Below, in pieces: positions 8,369 to 14,851 of a stretch of DNA of 47,175 nt. The stretch comes from Rhodovulum euryhalinum (GTDB lineage Bacteria; Pseudomonadota; Alphaproteobacteria; Rhodobacterales; Rhodobacteraceae): assembly GCF_004342445.1 (NCBI RefSeq), contig NZ_SLWW01000018.1, positions 1 through 47,175 of the forward strand, written 5' to 3'. The position numbers and the translations under genes were made by a program. The notes below the pieces were generated by a model. That model saw only the letters and a program-made list of their open reading frames with translations, was not told the origin of the DNA and made no database searches. Each line of letters begins with the position of its first letter. Positions within the stretch are counted from its first letter, which is position 1.

Positions 8369-8867
8369 CCCAGTGCAAGGTCCGCAATCCAATTGTTCCC
8401 TTTTTGTTCTTGATAAGGGACCAGCGGTGCAGAGTCGAGTCCGCCGCATCGGTGGCAAGGGGCTCGCAGCGCCAGCGCGTCTCGGCGGCGTTGCTGCCCG
8501 CGCCCTCGCGGATCAGCATGAGGCCAGTGGTTTGCCCAGCCTCGGCCGCCAGTTGCAACCGGCGGCCCGCGATCAGCGACAGGGGCTTTTCCGGCTCGGC
8601 GATCACCAGGCCGACAGGGGCGGCGCGCAGCGATTCCTCGGTCGCCCACATGAGGTCGATCTCGCCCTTCGGCCGCAGCAGGTGCAGGCGGCTGGCGATT
8701 CCCGGCGGCAGACCGGGCAGCATCGGCATCTGGGGGGCATGGGCGGGCAGGATCCAGACCAGCGGGCCGGGATGGCGCGCGGCCTGGAACACCGCAAAGG
8801 CGCGGCGCCCCGACCCCTCGGCCTCGTGCATGCGGGCGGGGCGAAGGTGAAAGGGATCCGGTCGCAT
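8232..8867 (-). CDS. imuA: ImuA, RecA/SulA-like SOS mutagenesis protein
   Basis: A 211-residue protein matching ImuA, the RecA-like accessory partner of ImuB. Segments LVWILPAHAPQMPMLPGLPP, GEIDLMWATEESLRAA and TGLMLIREGAGSNAAETRW follow the RecA/SulA fold. The conserved LIKNKKGTIGLR lies near residue 160. The ATG at 8867 gives the family length; the frame is open to 9023 but the extension has no family-like sequence. It is the first gene of imuA-imuB-dnaE2. A LexA-type box lies 140 bp upstream and a second inside its coding region just ahead of imuB. Confidence 0.88.
   Translation of the reverse strand: MRPDPFHLRPARMHEAEGSGRRAFAVFQAARHPGPLVWILPAHAPQMPMLPGLPPGIASRLHLLRPKGEIDLMWATEESLRAAPVGLVIAEPEKPLSLIAGRRLQLAAEAGQTTGLMLIREGAGSNAAETRWRCEPLATDAADSTLHRWSLIKNKKGTIGLRTLHWDGTSAAFDLVSTAGERHEPAPPPRPGAVRADLAFGQCRPPALPDP
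8395..8409 (+). promoter_or_regulatory. LexA-type SOS box inside imuA, upstream of imuB
   Basis: GTTCCCTTTTTGTTC is an exact GTTC-N7-GTTC, the alphaproteobacterial LexA half-site arrangement. It lies 27 bp upstream of the imuB start but within the imuA frame, where the opposite strand encodes KNKKGT. It may give imuB-dnaE2 its own damage-inducible promoter, or it may be a coincidence of the conserved peptide. Confidence 0.5.
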
Positions 8868-9006
8868 CGGTGTTCGCAGTCCTGGCCCGTGATGACCGCT
8901 CGCCCTCGGGCAGCGGTTTCCCTTTGCTGCCCGGATCCGTCCACGCCGATGGCCAACAAGCGGCTGGCCCTCACGTGACCACGGCGGACAGGCGGGAAGC
9001 TCATGG

Positions 9007-9021
9007 GAACAATGGGGGAAC
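9007..9021 (-). promoter_or_regulatory. LexA-type SOS box upstream of the imu operon
   Basis: On the minus strand the sequence reads GTTCCCCCATTGTTC, an exact GTTC-N7-GTTC. It stands 140 bp before the imuA ATG, the expected region for the operon promoter. The spacing implies a leader of about 100 nt unless translation begins further upstream. Confidence 0.75.
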
Positions 9022-9102
9022 ATGGTCGCGCGAACAAGCGAATATCGGCGGCAGATCTCTCAGCCGCCTGTCCGGCGGAGAGGGAAATCAGGCGCGCCCG
9101 CA

Positions 9103-9400
9103 TGTTGATTTCCACCCAGAATTGAGCCGGGTTTTCCATCGAGAAGTGAGCCACGTCTGACTATGGATTTCGTGTTATTCTGGGATCAAGGGATGGCTTG
9201 TCTCCTTACTTCTTGCGCGCGGCGGCTGAACCGGCCTTGAAGCGGAAGCTGTCGTTTCCGGTCTCCAGAATGTGGCAGCGGTGGGTAAGCCGGTCGAGCC
9301 GGGCGGTGGTCATCTTGGCGTCGCCGAAGACCGTGGCCCATTCGCTGAAGCTGAGGTTCGTTGTGATCACGACGCTGGTGCGCTCGTAGAGCTTGCTCAG
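9103..9400 (-). mobile_element. IS21-family element remnant (terminal repeats plus istB tail)
   Basis: The segment starts at 9103 with TGTTGATTTCCACCCAG and carries the related words cagaattgagcc and gagaagtgagcca, the multiple terminal repeats typical of IS21-type ends. It then holds the 3' end of istB. The rest of the element, including istA, is missing upstream of about 9400. The outer end lies 82 bp from the imu-operon SOS box. Confidence 0.7.
9206..9400 (-). pseudogene. istB: IstB ATPase, C-terminal fragment
   Basis: The minus-strand frame [20 protein letters not shown], then [20 protein letters not shown] and [15 protein letters not shown], ends at a TAA at 9206-9208. This is the C-terminal AAA+ part of IstB, the ATP-dependent helper of IS21 transposition. 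It includes the sensor-1 asparagine in TTN and the arginine-rich ARLDRLTH stretch. Walker A and B are absent because the 5' two thirds are deleted at about 9400. Confidence 0.85.
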
Positions 9401-9463
9401 GCCCGGTCCGGAAAACCGGAGATCCAGCGCGGTTCGATGAGGACGGCATGCGCCCGATGCCGG

Positions 9464-9676
9464 TCAGCGGCGGCGAGACGCGCCCGGGCTGACGGCAGCG
9501 GCGTTTCGCCAGGCATTCAACCCCTTGCAGCGCCGGCAGATACGCTCTCCGAAGCCTTCGCTCCTGAATACGGCGTCGCAGCGAAGGCACCGACGCTCGC
9601 GTGGTATGTCGCCCAAGGCCCGTTCGGGCGCAATGTCGAGCGTTGCGGCTTGAGCCATCATCTTGTTCGCCGTCAT
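9464..9676 (-). CDS. Small protein with a four-cysteine zinc-ribbon-like motif
   Basis: A 70-residue basic protein. Its centre reads CLRCDAVFRSEGFGERICRRC (C30, C33, C47, C50), a CxxC-x13-CxxC arrangement suited to one zinc ion, followed by a Lys/Arg-rich, Ala-rich tail. The start ATG overlaps the stop of the upstream 177-residue gene (ATGA at 9673-9676), implying coupled translation. The pattern resembles small DksA/TraR-like or zinc-ribbon proteins, but no named family is claimed. Confidence 0.6.
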   Translation of the reverse strand: MTANKMMAQAATLDIAPERALGDIPRERRCLRCDAVFRSEGFGERICRRCKGLNAWRNAAAVSPGASRRR

Positions 9677-10206
9677 GTCTGCCCTGCTGCGAGTCGGGTG
9701 CGCGAGGGTGGCGACGTTTCCGGCCGTGAAGGCATGCCTTCGTTTTCGGCGGCCTGGATTGACGATTTGTCCCGTGCCCGTTGGCTGACCGATGTCAACT
9801 CCGGCAGATCCCTGTCGAACCGGGGCGTCCCGCGCCCCGAGTAGAGATGTCTCAGATACGCCTCGGAGACGCCATCGGCCTGCATCACGAGGCGCACCAT
9901 CGGATCGGCCAGCATTTCCTCGAGGAAGACGTCGGACAACGCCCTGCCCGTCAGCTTGTCCCTGGCACGTGCATGGTCGAGGTCGGCAAGGGAAACGGTC
10001 AGGGTCCTCGCAAGCCCGGGATGCGAAGTCCGAGGATGAAGCTTCACCAGAACGGACGCTTTCCAGGCCTCGGGATGCAGATGGTCCAAGGGCGAAACCA
10101 GTTCGGTTTCGATCTCGTACTCGCCCGCCGGGAGCGTCTCGGCAAAGTCCGGAACGGTGAACTGTCGGGCGAAAACCGCAACGGTCCTGCTCGTCAGATC
10201 GTCCAT
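9673..10206 (-). CDS. Hypothetical protein, 177 residues
   Basis: An unrecognised soluble protein starting MDDLTSRTVAVFARQFTVPD with a purine-rich ribosome site (agagga) before the ATG. The N-terminal 110 residues look like a beta-rich domain (GEYEIETELVSPL, KASVLVKLHPRTSHPG, TLTVSLADLDHARAR). A helical part (LSDVFLEEMLADPMVRLVMQ) and a low-complexity polar tail follow. No signal peptide or membrane segment is seen. It is coupled by a four-base overlap to the downstream zinc-ribbon-like gene, so the two probably form one unit. Confidence 0.6.
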   Translation of the reverse strand: MDDLTSRTVAVFARQFTVPDFAETLPAGEYEIETELVSPLDHLHPEAWKASVLVKLHPRTSHPGLARTLTVSLADLDHARARDKLTGRALSDVFLEEMLADPMVRLVMQADGVSEAYLRHLYSGRGTPRFDRDLPELTSVSQRARDKSSIQAAENEGMPSRPETSPPSRTRLAAGQT

Positions 10207-10282
10207 CGGCTTGATCCTCTCCCGTGGTGCCGCGGGCGGTCCGCGCCCCCTTTATGAAAGGGGCGCATGGCCTGTGCACGTC

Positions 10283-10420
10283 TCAAGGTGTCTTGGATTT
10301 CGGTGGCACTTCCTTGCCGGTGGCCTTGGGATCGTTCGCGTTGGCAGGGGCCTTTGCTGTTTCGGCAGGCTCCGGCGTCGTTGCGGCCGCAGCCCTGGCG
10401 CTCAGGTCCTTGAAGGACAT
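10283..10420 (-). CDS. Small Ala/Pro-rich hypothetical protein
   Basis: A 45-residue protein starting MSFKDLSARAAAATTPEPAE and ending in a Lys/Pro-rich tail (GKEVPPKSKTP). Short proteins with an MSFKDL start and an Ala/Lys-rich body are widespread in Rhodobacteraceae without known function. The ATG at 10420 is preceded by ggatcg. It is likely unstructured; nothing in the sequence shows a partner. It lies between the 177-residue gene and the transglutaminase-like gene on the same strand. Confidence 0.5.
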   Translation of the reverse strand: MSFKDLSARAAAATTPEPAETAKAPANANDPKATGKEVPPKSKTP

Positions 10421-10549
10421 GTCATCGATCCTTTGATTGGCCGGTGCCGAATTCCTCGTCCACAACGGACCGGGATGTTTGGCACCGATGATATCAACAT
10501 GGGGGCTGGCGACCCGAATTACGATGGTGCGCCGCAAAGGAAACCGAGG

Positions 10550-11416
10550 TCATGCCAGTTCGTCGGTCCACACCTTGAATTCCGTCAAAGTGTTCTGGCC
10601 GAATGTCTGGGTCAGGGGCACGTCGGCGGCATCGCGACCGCGGGCGATCAGAATTCTCGCAAACCGCGGTTTGTTGTTGCGGGGATCGAACATCATCCAT
10701 TCGCCAGAAAGGAACACCTCCATCCACGCGGCGAAGTCCCCGGGCGGATGCGGCAGGGGCTCACCGATGTCACTCAGATATCCGGTGCAGTAGCGCGCCG
10801 GAATGTTCATGCAGCGACACAAGGCGATGGCGAGATGGGCAAAATCGCGGCAGACACCCTGCCGCTCGGCCAGGGTCTGTGACGCGGTGCGTGTCGCCTT
10901 CGCCTGCATGTAGTCGAAGCGGACATGCCCGTGCACGAAATCGCAGATCGCCTGAACCCGTGACCATCCGGGTTCGGTGGTCTCGAAAAGGCGCCACGCT
11001 TCCTCCGACAGAAGGTCGGTATCGCAGTACCGGCTTCCCTGCAGGAATACGAGCGTCTCGGATGGCAGATCCTGAACCGCGTGCTGCTGCGCGTCAGGAA
11101 ACGCGGGATCGGGTCGGCCAGTGTCGCGGAAGACGCCATCGGTCGACAGGGAGAAGTCGCCCGCCGGAGCCAGGAGGCGCGTACACCAGTTGCCGAAGCC
11201 GTCCCGGTAGCTCTCGAGCGGCACACTCGGCGACGTCACAAGATAATCTGCGCGCTCCAGGTCCCCGAAGCGCGAGTAGTGCACGTTCAGCAGCGCGATC
11301 AGCGGCGTCGGCTGGGGGAAGCTGTAGCGCAGACGGCACCCGATGCTGACGCGAATGCCGGAGCCGCCGGCACGAGGAGGAGCATGCACATTATCGGCCA
11401 AGGACGCAGGCTCCAC
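10550..11416 (-). CDS. Transglutaminase-like protein, catalytic His apparently replaced
   Basis: Up to 288 residues. A beta-rich N-terminal domain (YSFPQPTPLIALLNVHYSR, then YLVTSPSVPLESYRDGFGNW) precedes a transglutaminase-like core with the cysteine in ERQGVCRDFAHLAIALCR and the segment IPARYCTGYL. The region that normally supplies the catalytic His reads GDFAAWMEVFL before EWMMFDPRNN, so the His position is Ala. The Asp in FDPR remains. Cysteine-protease or amidase activity is therefore doubtful. The start is uncertain: the furthest is GTG at 11416, overlapping the upstream gene by 26 bases, while homologous N-termini would begin near 11358. Confidence 0.8.
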   Translation of the reverse strand: MEPASLADNVHAPPRAGGSGIRVSIGCRLRYSFPQPTPLIALLNVHYSRFGDLERADYLVTSPSVPLESYRDGFGNWCTRLLAPAGDFSLSTDGVFRDTGRPDPAFPDAQQHAVQDLPSETLVFLQGSRYCDTDLLSEEAWRLFETTEPGWSRVQAICDFVHGHVRFDYMQAKATRTASQTLAERQGVCRDFAHLAIALCRCMNIPARYCTGYLSDIGEPLPHPPGDFAAWMEVFLSGEWMMFDPRNNKPRFARILIARGRDAADVPLTQTFGQNTLTEFKVWTDELA

Positions 11417-12194
11417 CCGAAAGCCGGAAGCCCTGGTCGCAGCGCCACCGGTTGCCGGATCGATCGAGATAGGCGTTCTCCGGCAGATCGATGGCGACGC
11501 AGGCGCCGTTCAGCGGCTCGTATCCACGCCCGCAGCGCCAGCCCGGACCGTAGGCGTCCGGGTCCAGGAAGGCATTTGCCGGGATGACAACGGCGCCGCA
11601 CCTCCCCTCGGTCTCGACAAATCCTCTTTCGCACGCCCAGGCGGCGCCATGGCTTGCATTGGTCAGATATGCGTTCTCCGGCACGGAAATCGGCAGGCAG
11701 GTCCCCGCATCCGCTTTGTAACCGCGATCACATGCCCAACCCGCCCCGGAGGTATCCTCTGTCAGATAGGCATGCCTGGGCAGAACGATGGACACACATG
11801 CGTCGCGCTCCTGCCGGTACCCGCGGTCACATTGCCAATCGTAGCCGGAAGACCGGAGGAAGGCATTGGCGGGCACCGGGATCGGATTGCAGGATATCCC
11901 GCCAACCTCTTCGTACCCGCGGCGGCACGCCCAGCCCGGCCCGTAGGAGTGTCCGGTCGCATAGGCGTTCTGAGGCAGATGGACTTCAACGCAGGCTCCG
12001 CCGCTCGCGCGGAAGCCGAGATCACAGTCCCATCCCCCGCCATGGCTCCGCGTCTGCGCGTTCTGCGGAACCGGGCCGGTTCCATCCTGTGCGACCACCG
12101 GAAAGGCAAGAGACGCGATCACGCCGGCCATGACAGCCCGCCTCGGGATCAGTCGTGCCAGCGGATGTGTCGTCGGTTTCTTGTTGTGTCTCAT
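11391..12194 (-). CDS. Exported Cys-rich protein with seven tandem repeats
   Basis: A 267-residue protein with a basic N-terminus and hydrophobic stretch (RRAVMAGVIASLAFPVVAQD) that looks like a signal peptide cleaved after about residue 38. The mature part is seven repeats of 32-36 residues with the consensus P-x-NA[YF]-L-x(4-8)-G-x-x-W-x-C-x-RG[YF]-x(5-7)-C. The cores are WDCDLGF, WACRRGY, WQCDRGY, WACDRGY, WACERGF, WRCGRGY and WRCDQGF. Each repeat has two Cys, suggesting one disulfide per unit in the periplasm or at the surface. The start at 12194 is chosen because it gives the signal peptide. Function unknown; adhesion or envelope binding is a guess. Confidence 0.8.
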   Translation of the reverse strand: MRHNKKPTTHPLARLIPRRAVMAGVIASLAFPVVAQDGTGPVPQNAQTRSHGGGWDCDLGFRASGGACVEVHLPQNAYATGHSYGPGWACRRGYEEVGGISCNPIPVPANAFLRSSGYDWQCDRGYRQERDACVSIVLPRHAYLTEDTSGAGWACDRGYKADAGTCLPISVPENAYLTNASHGAAWACERGFVETEGRCGAVVIPANAFLDPDAYGPGWRCGRGYEPLNGACVAIDLPENAYLDRSGNRWRCDQGFRLSGGACVLGR

Positions 12195-12408
12195 CGGCTT
12201 TCTCCTGCCAGACCAGGTTCGTCCTGTTACCGCGCTTTCCGTCGAATGACTCCGCTGGAGCGTGCCCGTTCGCCGCCCGGGCCGCGCGCCGGGTGAAGTC
12301 TTCGACGTCGTCGTCGGTTTCGCGGTGGTCGTATTCGTGCTGCGCCCTTCGCATCGGTTCAAGGGCCTGCACGGCCGAACGATCTCCCTTCCTGTAGGTC
12401 AGGATCAT
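12022..12408 (-). CDS. Possible small acidic hypothetical protein overlapping the repeat-protein start
   Basis: From an ATG at 12408 the minus strand reads MILTYRKGDRSAVQALEPMR, followed by a charged stretch (HEYDHRETDDDVEDFTRRAA) with strong G/C at third positions up to about 12194. It then overlaps the signal-peptide region of the next gene by 173 bases in another frame. The first two thirds look coding; the overlapping end does not. It could be a real short gene whose 3' end has been altered, or chance. A conserved upstream box (12417-12435) stands nine bases before its ATG. Confidence 0.3.
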   Translation of the reverse strand: MILTYRKGDRSAVQALEPMRRAQHEYDHRETDDDVEDFTRRAARAANGHAPAESFDGKRGNRTNLVWQEKADETQQETDDTSAGTTDPEAGCHGRRDRVSCLSGGRTGWNRPGSAERADAEPWRGMGL

Positions 12409-12416
12409 TCGACGGG

Positions 12417-12435
12417 CGCTGACGCATGTTAGTCC
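12417..12435 (-). promoter_or_regulatory. Copy D of the ACTAAC upstream box
   Basis: The minus strand reads GGACTAACATGCGTCAGCG, 17 of 19 identical to the box before the 13706 gene. It points toward the Cys-rich repeat gene (start 223 bp away) and the possible small gene at 12408. See the linked findings for the other copies. Confidence 0.4.
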
Positions 12436-12572
12436 CAGGCTCCGAACCTTTTGCGCCCCGCCCTCGGAGAGTCCGCAGCACTGACCTGTGTAAGGGCGCC
12501 GGGGCGGACCGGGGCGTAGCCTTGGGGGAACCGGGGCGATCCGCGCCCCTGCAACCAAGGGACGGAATCACC

Positions 12573-12998
12573 ATGCCCGAACCCAATGCTCTCAACCCGC
12601 ACCCGCCCGAGTTCGAGCGCTTTCTCTATGCCCCCGTCGGGGAGGATCGGAACGGATATGTCGTGACGGTTCTCTCGACGCTCGCGCGGCTCGGTCTCGA
12701 CCCCTGGACCGAAACCGCCGATCTTGTCACGCTGGGGCGCGACGCCGCGCGCGTGCGGCTGGGGGCATTGCTGTCACGGTTTCGGGACGTGCCCGCGCTC
12801 GCGGGCGATCACGGCAGGGTTGCACGGGACCTGAGCCAGCTGCTTCCGGCAGGCCCGCCCAAAGGCCCCCTGATGCAGGCGGCCTCGACGGTCGCCGATG
12901 GCCGCCTGGGCGCAAGCCGTACGCTCTGGGCGATCTTCGCGATTCTGGTCGTGCTGTTTCAAGTGCTGTTGGCTGGCGGATCGGGGTCAGGCGAATGA
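12573..12998 (+). CDS. Hypothetical protein with C-terminal membrane segment
   Basis: A 141-residue protein starting MPEPNALNPHPPEFERFLYA. The N-terminal ~110 residues are soluble and helical (GEDRNGYVVTVLSTLARLGL, DLVTLGRDAARVRLGALLSR). One hydrophobic helix, TLWAIFAILVVLFQVLLAGG, lies near the C-terminus, so it is probably tail-anchored with the bulk in the cytoplasm. It overlaps the next gene by four bases (ATGA at 12995), indicating coupled translation. The start at 12573 has a purine-rich stretch (aagggacgga) ahead. No family name is claimed. Confidence 0.7.
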   Translation: MPEPNALNPHPPEFERFLYAPVGEDRNGYVVTVLSTLARLGLDPWTETADLVTLGRDAARVRLGALLSRFRDVPALAGDHGRVARDLSQLLPAGPPKGPLMQAASTVADGRLGASRTLWAIFAILVVLFQVLLAGGSGSGE

Positions 12999-13408
12999 CC
13001 GTTTCCACTCGGAACGCCAGGACGCCGGGTCATGCCGCCCACAAGGCCGGCACCCTGTCGCCAGGCGAGCAGGAGGTCCTCTGGGATATCGAGGAACACT
13101 TCTGGACCAGCGGCGTGGACAGCGCGCGCGCGACGACGGCGACCAACGCCGTCATGATCTTTCCCTATCCGCCCGGCATCCTCCAGGGAGACCAGATCTG
13201 GACCCATCTTCGGGAGAGGACCGGCTGGCGGTCTATCGCCATGGCCGAGCGGCGCGTGACGCGGTGTGGTGACATCGCCATCCTCACCTACCGTGTCTCG
13301 GCCGAGAAACCCGACGTGCCGATCACCAAGGCGCTCTGCGCGTCCACATACCTTCACGATGACGACAGATGGCTGAGAATCTCCCACCAGCAAACGCCCG
13401 TGACTTGA
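12995..13408 (+). CDS. SnoaL/NTF2-like protein of DUF4440 type
   Basis: A 137-residue protein whose sequence LSPGEQEVLWDIEEHFWTSG, then NAVMIFPYPPGILQGDQIW, AERRVTRCGDIAILTYRVSA and YLHDDDRWLRISHQQTPV follows the NTF2-like fold of DUF4440 proteins. These are small cone-shaped domains that bind or turn over small molecules, with function usually unknown. No signal peptide is present. Overlap with the upstream tail-anchored gene suggests the two are co-expressed and may act together at the membrane. Confidence 0.75.
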   Translation: MTVSTRNARTPGHAAHKAGTLSPGEQEVLWDIEEHFWTSGVDSARATTATNAVMIFPYPPGILQGDQIWTHLRERTGWRSIAMAERRVTRCGDIAILTYRVSAEKPDVPITKALCASTYLHDDDRWLRISHQQTPVT

Positions 13409-13526
13409 GATGGGCCTTTCGGGAGCGTCGGTCAGGTCACGCGTCCGTGGACGGGTTGCCGATGTGTGTGTTTCGGCACCCACTCCCGACCCGGCCGCCG
13501 ACCAGATCGACCTTCGGCAGGCGTCC

Positions 13527-13545
13527 GGACTAACCTGCGTCAGTG
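13527..13545 (+). promoter_or_regulatory. Copy A of the ACTAAC upstream box
   Basis: GGACTAACCTGCGTCAGTG ends 161 bp before the ATG of the 62-residue GPKKD protein at 13706. Near-identical boxes stand at almost the same distance before the two paralogues, which marks it as a shared promoter or regulatory element. Confidence 0.5.
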
Positions 13546-13705
13546 CGGCAGGGCTCGGACATCGGCTAAGTGAGACGTGCCCGCCGAATGTTTGGCGGCA
13601 CGGTATTTCCGAGTACCCGAGAAGCGTGTGGGCGCGCCGGTCCCGAGAGGGTCGACATACCGGCACGCTTCTTATTCTCGGACCGTCCATGAAAGGACAA
13701 TTCCA
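13546..13705 (+). other. Leader A of the GPKKD gene family, potentially structured
   Basis: The leader contains CTCGGA (13554-13559) that can pair with TCCGAG (13609-13614), enclosing an inner hairpin CCGCC (13581-13585)/GGCGG (13594-13598). A second conserved block, ACCCGAGAAGCGTGTGGG (13615-13632), recurs with one change before the third paralogue, at nearly the same distance from the ATG (74 versus 76 bp). It may be a structured 5' UTR or an independent small RNA. Confidence 0.4.
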
Positions 13706-13894
13706 ATGACTCCCGAACAGACCAGGACCGCCGACAAGATGAAATCCGTCAAGGCAGTGTGGGACAAGGCACCTTCGGGCCCCAAGAAGGACGCGGCCCT
13801 GAAGCACTACCAGGCCGCCGCGAAGGCGCACACGGCGAAGAACGACGCCGAGACCAACAAGGAACTCGATGCGGCGACCCACGCTCTCGCGTGA
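13706..13894 (+). CDS. GPKKD-family small protein, copy 1
   Basis: A 62-residue, strongly charged helical protein starting MTPEQTRTADKMKSVKAVWD, with the core KAPSGPKKDAALKHYQAAAK and an Ala-rich end (KELDAATHALA). Two paralogues in the window (29963-30154 and 31758-31943) share the GPKKD core, the KHYQAA/KHYAAA helix and the ALDAA-x-ALA type ending. No cysteines, signal or membrane segment. The ATG at 13706 is preceded by aaagga. Function unknown; it may be a stress-related or nucleic-acid/protein-binding helical hairpin, but that is a guess. Confidence 0.75.
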   Translation: MTPEQTRTADKMKSVKAVWDKAPSGPKKDAALKHYQAAAKAHTAKNDAETNKELDAATHALA

Positions 13895-13952
13895 CCTCCG
13901 GCGTCTGACGTGATCACCGGGGCCGCCTGCCGAGCAAAGGAGGGCGGTCCTC

Positions 13953-14687
13953 TCATTTCAGGAGCGGCCCGATCTGATCCAGATATCCCGGATCGAACCC
14001 GGCGAGTTCCACCAGCCGCCCATGGTCGTGAAACGTCACATGGCCGTCCCGAAAGGTCACCAGCCCGTCCTCGCGCAGCTGCCGCAGGACGCGGTTCACA
14101 TGGACCGCACTCAGCCCCAGCGCATCGGCAAGGTGGTATTGCGTCAGCGGGCAGTCGTACCCTTCCTTGCCGCCCATGCCCACCAGCGCCAGCCGCGACC
14201 CCAGCTCCAGCAGGAAATGCGCCATGCGGGCCTCCGCATCGCGCCGGCCGATCCCGACGAGGTGCTCGACCACCATCGCCTCGTCCCGTGACGCCGCCCA
14301 GAGAATCGCGGTCGCCAGGCGAGGGGTCTGCGCGAACGCCTCGAGAAGGTCGCTCGTCAGCACTTCGGCAGCCTCGATGTCCACGATCGGTTCGAAGCTG
14401 TGGTCCGAGGTGCGCAAGAGAACGCTGCGCAAGCCGAGGAAATCCCCGGGCACCTGGAAATCCACGATCTGCCGCGTCCCGTCGGGCTGCAGCTTGTAGG
14501 AACAGACCCAACCCGCGGACAGAATGTAGGCCGCCTGCCCGGACTGCCCCTGATGCACCATGTCCCGCCCTGCGACGAAGGTCCGGCGGCGCTGGTGCAG
14601 GCGTCGGAGCACCACAAGCTCGGCCTCCGACAAGACGACGAAGGCCGAGAGCTTGCGGGTGAGCGGGCTGGTCGCCGTGATGTTCAT
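13953..14687 (-). CDS. Crp/Fnr-family transcriptional regulator
   Basis: A 244-residue regulator. The N-terminal cyclic-nucleotide-binding-like beta roll includes LVVLRRLHQRRRTFVAGRDM and the FQVPGDFLGLRSVLL segment. A long dimer helix follows, then a C-terminal winged helix-turn-helix (HLADALGLSAVHVNRVLRQL, REDGLVTFRDGHVTFHD). There is no N-terminal FNR-type cysteine cluster, so oxygen sensing by an iron-sulfur cluster is unlikely. The ATG at 14687 gives the family start MNITATSPL; the frame is open to 14726. Multiple such regulators are usual in Rhodobacteraceae, and its targets cannot be told from the window. Confidence 0.88.
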   Translation of the reverse strand: MNITATSPLTRKLSAFVVLSEAELVVLRRLHQRRRTFVAGRDMVHQGQSGQAAYILSAGWVCSYKLQPDGTRQIVDFQVPGDFLGLRSVLLRTSDHSFEPIVDIEAAEVLTSDLLEAFAQTPRLATAILWAASRDEAMVVEHLVGIGRRDAEARMAHFLLELGSRLALVGMGGKEGYDCPLTQYHLADALGLSAVHVNRVLRQLREDGLVTFRDGHVTFHDHGRLVELAGFDPGYLDQIGPLLK

Positions 14688-14851
14688 GGGCCCCTCGCGG
14701 TGGTGACGATCCCCTATGCTTGCCATACCGGAAGATTTCGACCCGGCGACTGCTTCAGATCAGTCCATCATACCGCATTTCCTGCGACAAAGGGCGGATC
14801 AGTTGGCACGCCAGGGTCAACCACGCCACTTCGTAGCAAGGATTGCCCACG

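Noticed and set aside
9406-9420. Hairpin TCCGG-aaaa-CCGGA as a terminator for the zinc-ribbon gene
   Set aside because: The stem is only five pairs with no T-run in either direction.
11299-11634. A signal-peptide-like stretch (MLLLVPAAPAFASA) in a frame across the start of the transglutaminase-like gene
   Set aside because: It leads to only a few further residues of Arg-rich sequence before a stop, and conflicts with the coding frames on either side.
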